Below, one piece after another: positions 13,001 to 14,478 of a DNA stretch of 14,478 nucleotides. Below the pieces are notes generated by a model that worked only from the letters and a program-made list of their open reading frames with translations, was not told the origin of the DNA and made no database searches. Source of the stretch: UBA12068 sp964452415 (GTDB lineage: Bacteria; Patescibacteriota; Minisyncoccia; Moranbacterales; GWC2-37-73); contig CAYVME010000026.1 in NCBI GenBank assembly GCA_964452415.1, positions 1 through 14,478 on the forward strand, written 5' to 3'. Both the position numbers and the translations under genes were made by a program. The first letter of the stretch is position 1; every line of letters begins with the position of its first letter.

Positions 13001-13591
13001 ACCAAAAGACAAGAAACCATGCTCTTTGTGATGCTTGAAGACACACGCGGAAAAATTGAAGTTTTGGTTTTTCCAAAAGTTCTCGAAAGAATTGCCAGTG
13101 TCTGGGAAGAAGAAAGAATGATCATCGCCGAAGGAAAACTTTCTGACAAAGATGGAGTTTACAAGCTTATTTGCGATGAAGCCAAGGAACTCAACCGAAG
13201 CGAAATTGAAAACTATCTTCGAGTTGAGGCCACCAAGAAAGCATACTCTGTTAAGGAAAAGAATGATGACGACAAAAATAGTTCGGGTGGATCTGAAATT
13301 ACAAGAGACGAATCACAAGTCATCAGTAATCAGTCATCAGTAACCAATAAATCTCCTGAAGCTAAAAAGCTAACGCCTAATAAGCTAGTAATAACTCTGC
13401 CAAACGATGCTGGTCCAGAAATGATCCATAAACTTCAAACAGTTTTCAATTCTTGCAAGGCCGGAAACTGCAAAATATTCTTGCACCACAAAGAAAACAA
13501 ACTCGAAACTCCTTTTTCAATCGAGCACACTTCTGCACTTCTGGATAGTATTAAAAACATAATCCGAGAAGGCAAAATCAAATACACATAG
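10007..13591 (+). CDS. dnaE: DNA polymerase III subunit alpha
   Basis: 1194 residues from the ATG at 10007 (METPKYTHLHVHSHYSLLDG), normal for DnaE. It is the replicative polymerase. The PHP domain (about 1-215) keeps all nine metal ligands known from Thermus DnaE: His10, His12, Asp19, His44, Glu69, His91, Cys141, Asp210, His212. The polymerase core has PGRGSAAGSFVSYL at 361-374, catalytic Asp402 and Asp404 in PDVDMDF, and a third Asp near 559 in KMDFLGL. Helix-hairpin-helix segments follow, then a beta-clamp motif QVSLF at about 915, an OB domain (about 975-1065), a low-complexity linker (about 1085-1125) carrying a heptad repeat, and a C-terminal tail domain. An in-frame TTG at 9995 is less likely than the ATG. 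No Shine-Dalgarno site; a run of A precedes the ATG. It is the only plus-strand gene here. Confidence 0.97.
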   Translation: METPKYTHLHVHSHYSLLDGLGKIDDILDRALELGMDSIALTDHGVMYGAVELFIKAKEKGIKAIIGCEMYITPNDLTSKNPTAEDRKRHHLILLVKDEEGYHNLMKLVSIAHLDGFYYKPRIDRKVLRKYAKGLIGLSACVEGEIPAQIVMGNYDKAKELALEYKDIFDENGFFLEVQSHTKFSNQEIANEGIFKLAKEVDLPVVATNDVHYVNKEDASAQDILLCVQTNRKVYESDRMNLMDFDLSLRSPEEAAACFPNNPEVISNTQLVADQCHFKMKMGETQLPHFDVPEGHTDMSFLIELCEKGLKKKYGENITEEHRTRMDYELSIIEKCGYGSYFLIVQDFVNWARDNGIVVGPGRGSAAGSFVSYLTGITNVDPIEYNLLFERFLNPERVSMPDVDMDFADDRREDVLNYCRKKYGNDHVSQIITFGTMAARAAIRDTGRALGIPYDFCNQTSQMIPMFTSIKKALEEVPEFKAQYNSSEDGRKLIDSAMRLEGVVRHAGMHACGVVITKEPVTYYSPIQNITGSKEGTVTQYSSSTKSSYVEKIGLLKMDFLGLKNLTIIQNTLRIVKKTKGIDINIDTIPIDDTETYKLFQDGQTTGVFQFESSGMKRYLKLLKPTIIEDIIAMVALYRPGPMDWIPDFISGKHGRKIKYVHPKLEPILKNTYGVAVYQEQVMQIARDLAGFTMGEADVLRKAMGKKIFELIAEQKIKFVEGCITHGSTKEIAEKVFSFIEPFAGYGFNRSHAACYAIIAYQTAYLKAHYPAAFMAALQTSDQDNIDRIAIEAGECHDMGIKVLAPNVNESFEDFAVIKNEDGTENIRFGFNAIKNVGHVIAHEIVEERKRGGKFKSLGDFLERVQTKDLNKRAIDALAKVGALDELGERNQIVESMEQILMFTKNVQKAKNSNQVSLFGEAILETPQVPLLEVEPASKRQQLQWEKELLGLYVSGHPVKEYQSYIDKVAVSLDKLTPELVGQKIAVGGVIQKIQKILTKRQETMLFVMLEDTRGKIEVLVFPKVLERIASVWEEERMIIAEGKLSDKDGVYKLICDEAKELNRSEIENYLRVEATKKAYSVKEKNDDDKNSSGGSEITRDESQVISNQSSVTNKSPEAKKLTPNKLVITLPNDAGPEMIHKLQTVFNSCKAGNCKIFLHHKENKLETPFSIEHTSALLDSIKNIIREGKIKYT
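13318..13345 (+). repeat. Heptad repeat inside the dnaE linker
   Basis: Four heptads in a row: AGTCATC, AGTAATC, AGTCATC, AGTAACC. They encode part of the Ser/Asn/Gln-rich linker (SQVISNQSSVTNKS) between the OB domain and the C-terminal domain. Because 28 is not a multiple of three, successive copies are read in different frames. Confidence 0.7.
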
Positions 13592-13615
13592 ATCACATTT
13601 AACGATTTACCCAAT

Positions 13616-13645
13616 AAAAAAATCCACATTCAGTGGATTTTTTTT
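13616..13645. terminator. Bidirectional terminator between dnaE and the convergent FISUMP gene
   Basis: A perfect 12-bp stem (13616-13627 with 13633-13644) with GTGGAT/ATCCAC core, 5-nt loop, T-run on the plus strand and A-run on the left that serves the minus strand. It ends dnaE from the left and the FISUMP gene from the right. Confidence 0.9.
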
Positions 13646-13683
13646 ATTACTGCTTCAAGCAATAATGCAGGAATAATCATCAA

Positions 13684-14478
13684 TTAATCCTTGATGCAAC
13701 GAACAGCTTTACCAGTAACAGCACCAAGAACATTTCTTGTTCCTGCAGTTGAAGAAAAAATTTCCATAGTGATAATAGAATTAACAGCAGCAGTACTGGA
13801 CCAATATAATCCTTGACCACCTCTATACACTATTCCACTATTAATGCGGTAACCATCATCTGTCAATTTTAAAGATGTATTAAAAGCAGTAATAAAACCT
13901 TTCATATTGGCAGCTACTTTAACAGCATTCCATTCGGCCTGAGTCGGCAAGCGAAAGCCGGCAGGGCATGGATTATTAATGCCGGCAACTCCTTGCCAAA
14001 GACCAACATTGGAAGTGTACCGCCAATTCATAATTGATCTGTAATCCAATATAAACATACTGTGTCCTGGATCATTTACACCAGGAGCCAGCGCCGTACT
14101 TGTGGTGACACTAGTTGGAATTTGATGACCATCTGCATTTCTTCCCCATTGAAAAAGCCAACCATAACCATCCGTGTCATTATACGAAGTTATATTTGGT
14201 AATTGTGAAACATTAACTCCAAGATTAGTTGAAAGCCAGCACCTCCCATCCTCAGCTAAAACTGTCCCATATGTGACTCCATCCCTTGCAACTGTGCATG
14301 TACCTCCACAATCTATTCCAGTTTCAGTTCCATTTTGGCTTCCATCGCTACAGGTCGGTGCAGTACAAGATTGTGTTGTGTTTGGCGTGCCACCTGTGCA
14401 ACCGGCAGGTTGAGGGTCTGATGCTGAAACTGTCTGTGTCCCATCTGACTGACATGCTTGTGTTGGTGTGTATGTCCA
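13684..14478 (-). CDS. FISUMP-domain surface protein, C-terminal part (runs off the window)
   Basis: The frame is open from the right edge to the stop at 13684-13686, giving 264 residues of a longer protein. The ATG at 14056-14058 is internal, since the frame continues upstream with clear domain sequence. Residues 1-40 (WTYTPTQACQSDGTQT ... GCTGGTPNTTQSC) resemble thrombospondin-1-like Cys-rich repeats. Residues 43-60 (CSDGSQNGTETGIDCGG) match a short Cys motif often found in bacterial surface proteins. From about residue 62 onward is a Fibrobacter succinogenes major paralogous (FISUMP) domain: VTYGTVLAEDGRCWLSTNLG, YGWLFQWGR, CPAGFRLPTQAEWNAVK, GLYWSST and a terminal KAVRCIKD. Such proteins are exported and may bind glycans or other surfaces; the ligand is unknown. 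It is convergent with dnaE and shares its terminator. Confidence 0.85.
   Translation of the reverse strand, partial: WTYTPTQACQSDGTQTVSASDPQPAGCTGGTPNTTQSCTAPTCSDGSQNGTETGIDCGGTCTVARDGVTYGTVLAEDGRCWLSTNLGVNVSQLPNITSYNDTDGYGWLFQWGRNADGHQIPTSVTTSTALAPGVNDPGHSMFILDYRSIMNWRYTSNVGLWQGVAGINNPCPAGFRLPTQAEWNAVKVAANMKGFITAFNTSLKLTDDGYRINSGIVYRGGQGLYWSSTAAVNSIITMEIFSSTAGTRNVLGAVTGKAVRCIKD

Noticed and set aside
14174..14413. 79-codon plus-strand frame
   Set aside because: It is the antisense shadow of the FISUMP-domain gene, whose minus frame is open to the window edge with clear domain motifs.

Overview
This window looks like a piece of a small, AT-rich bacterial chromosome from the Candidate Phyla Radiation (Patescibacteria), most likely a Parcubacteria-type lineage. 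That placement is inferred from several traits seen together: a short SMC without a hinge, a five-helix membrane protein with a pseudopilin-like tail next to it, an S16 protein with an acidic Ala/Glu tail, many genes without a clear Shine-Dalgarno site, and a FISUMP-type surface protein. All intact genes read through in the standard code, and rnhB ends in TGA.

Layout. Almost everything lies on the minus strand, so it is read from right to left. From 13684 to the right edge is the C-terminal part of a Cys-rich FISUMP surface protein. dnaE (10007-13591) is the only plus-strand gene. The minus-strand genes then follow: an unknown membrane-anchored protein (9086-9616), rnhB, rpmF, nusB and rnc (6482-7165). 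A 1.27 kb stretch without a conventional gene comes next (5214-6481). Then come smc, a DUF5671-like membrane protein, an HU-type DNA-binding protein, rpsP, and an L10 leader followed by rplJ and the first 24 codons of rplL. The genes cover replication and chromosome structure (DnaE, SMC, HU, RNase HII), ribosome synthesis and RNA processing (L10, L12, S16, L32, RNase III, NusB) and the cell envelope.

The most interesting part is 5214-6481. It holds two self-contained minus-strand transcription units. The first has a perfect sigma-70-type promoter (TTGACA, 17 bp, TATAAT), a long leader hairpin, a strong Shine-Dalgarno site, a small reading frame that is continuous only with two +1 shifts, and a terminator. 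The second has its own promoter, about 400 nt of hairpin-rich sequence with four GGAGG motifs, and a terminator. I could not match the second to RNase P RNA, tmRNA, SRP RNA or 6S RNA and treat it as a candidate uncharacterised structured RNA.

A second theme is a set of short elements with a 7-nt period. They lie in five intergenic gaps (rplL/rplJ, smc upstream, rnc/nusB, rpmF leader, rnhB promoter), and a sixth lies in frame inside the dnaE linker. The words differ between sites, but the period of seven and often an inverted-repeat layout are shared. Other regulatory structure includes an L10 leader whose closing helix and terminator helix cannot form together, palindromes beside the rpsP and dnaE promoters, and a probably leaderless rnhB transcript.
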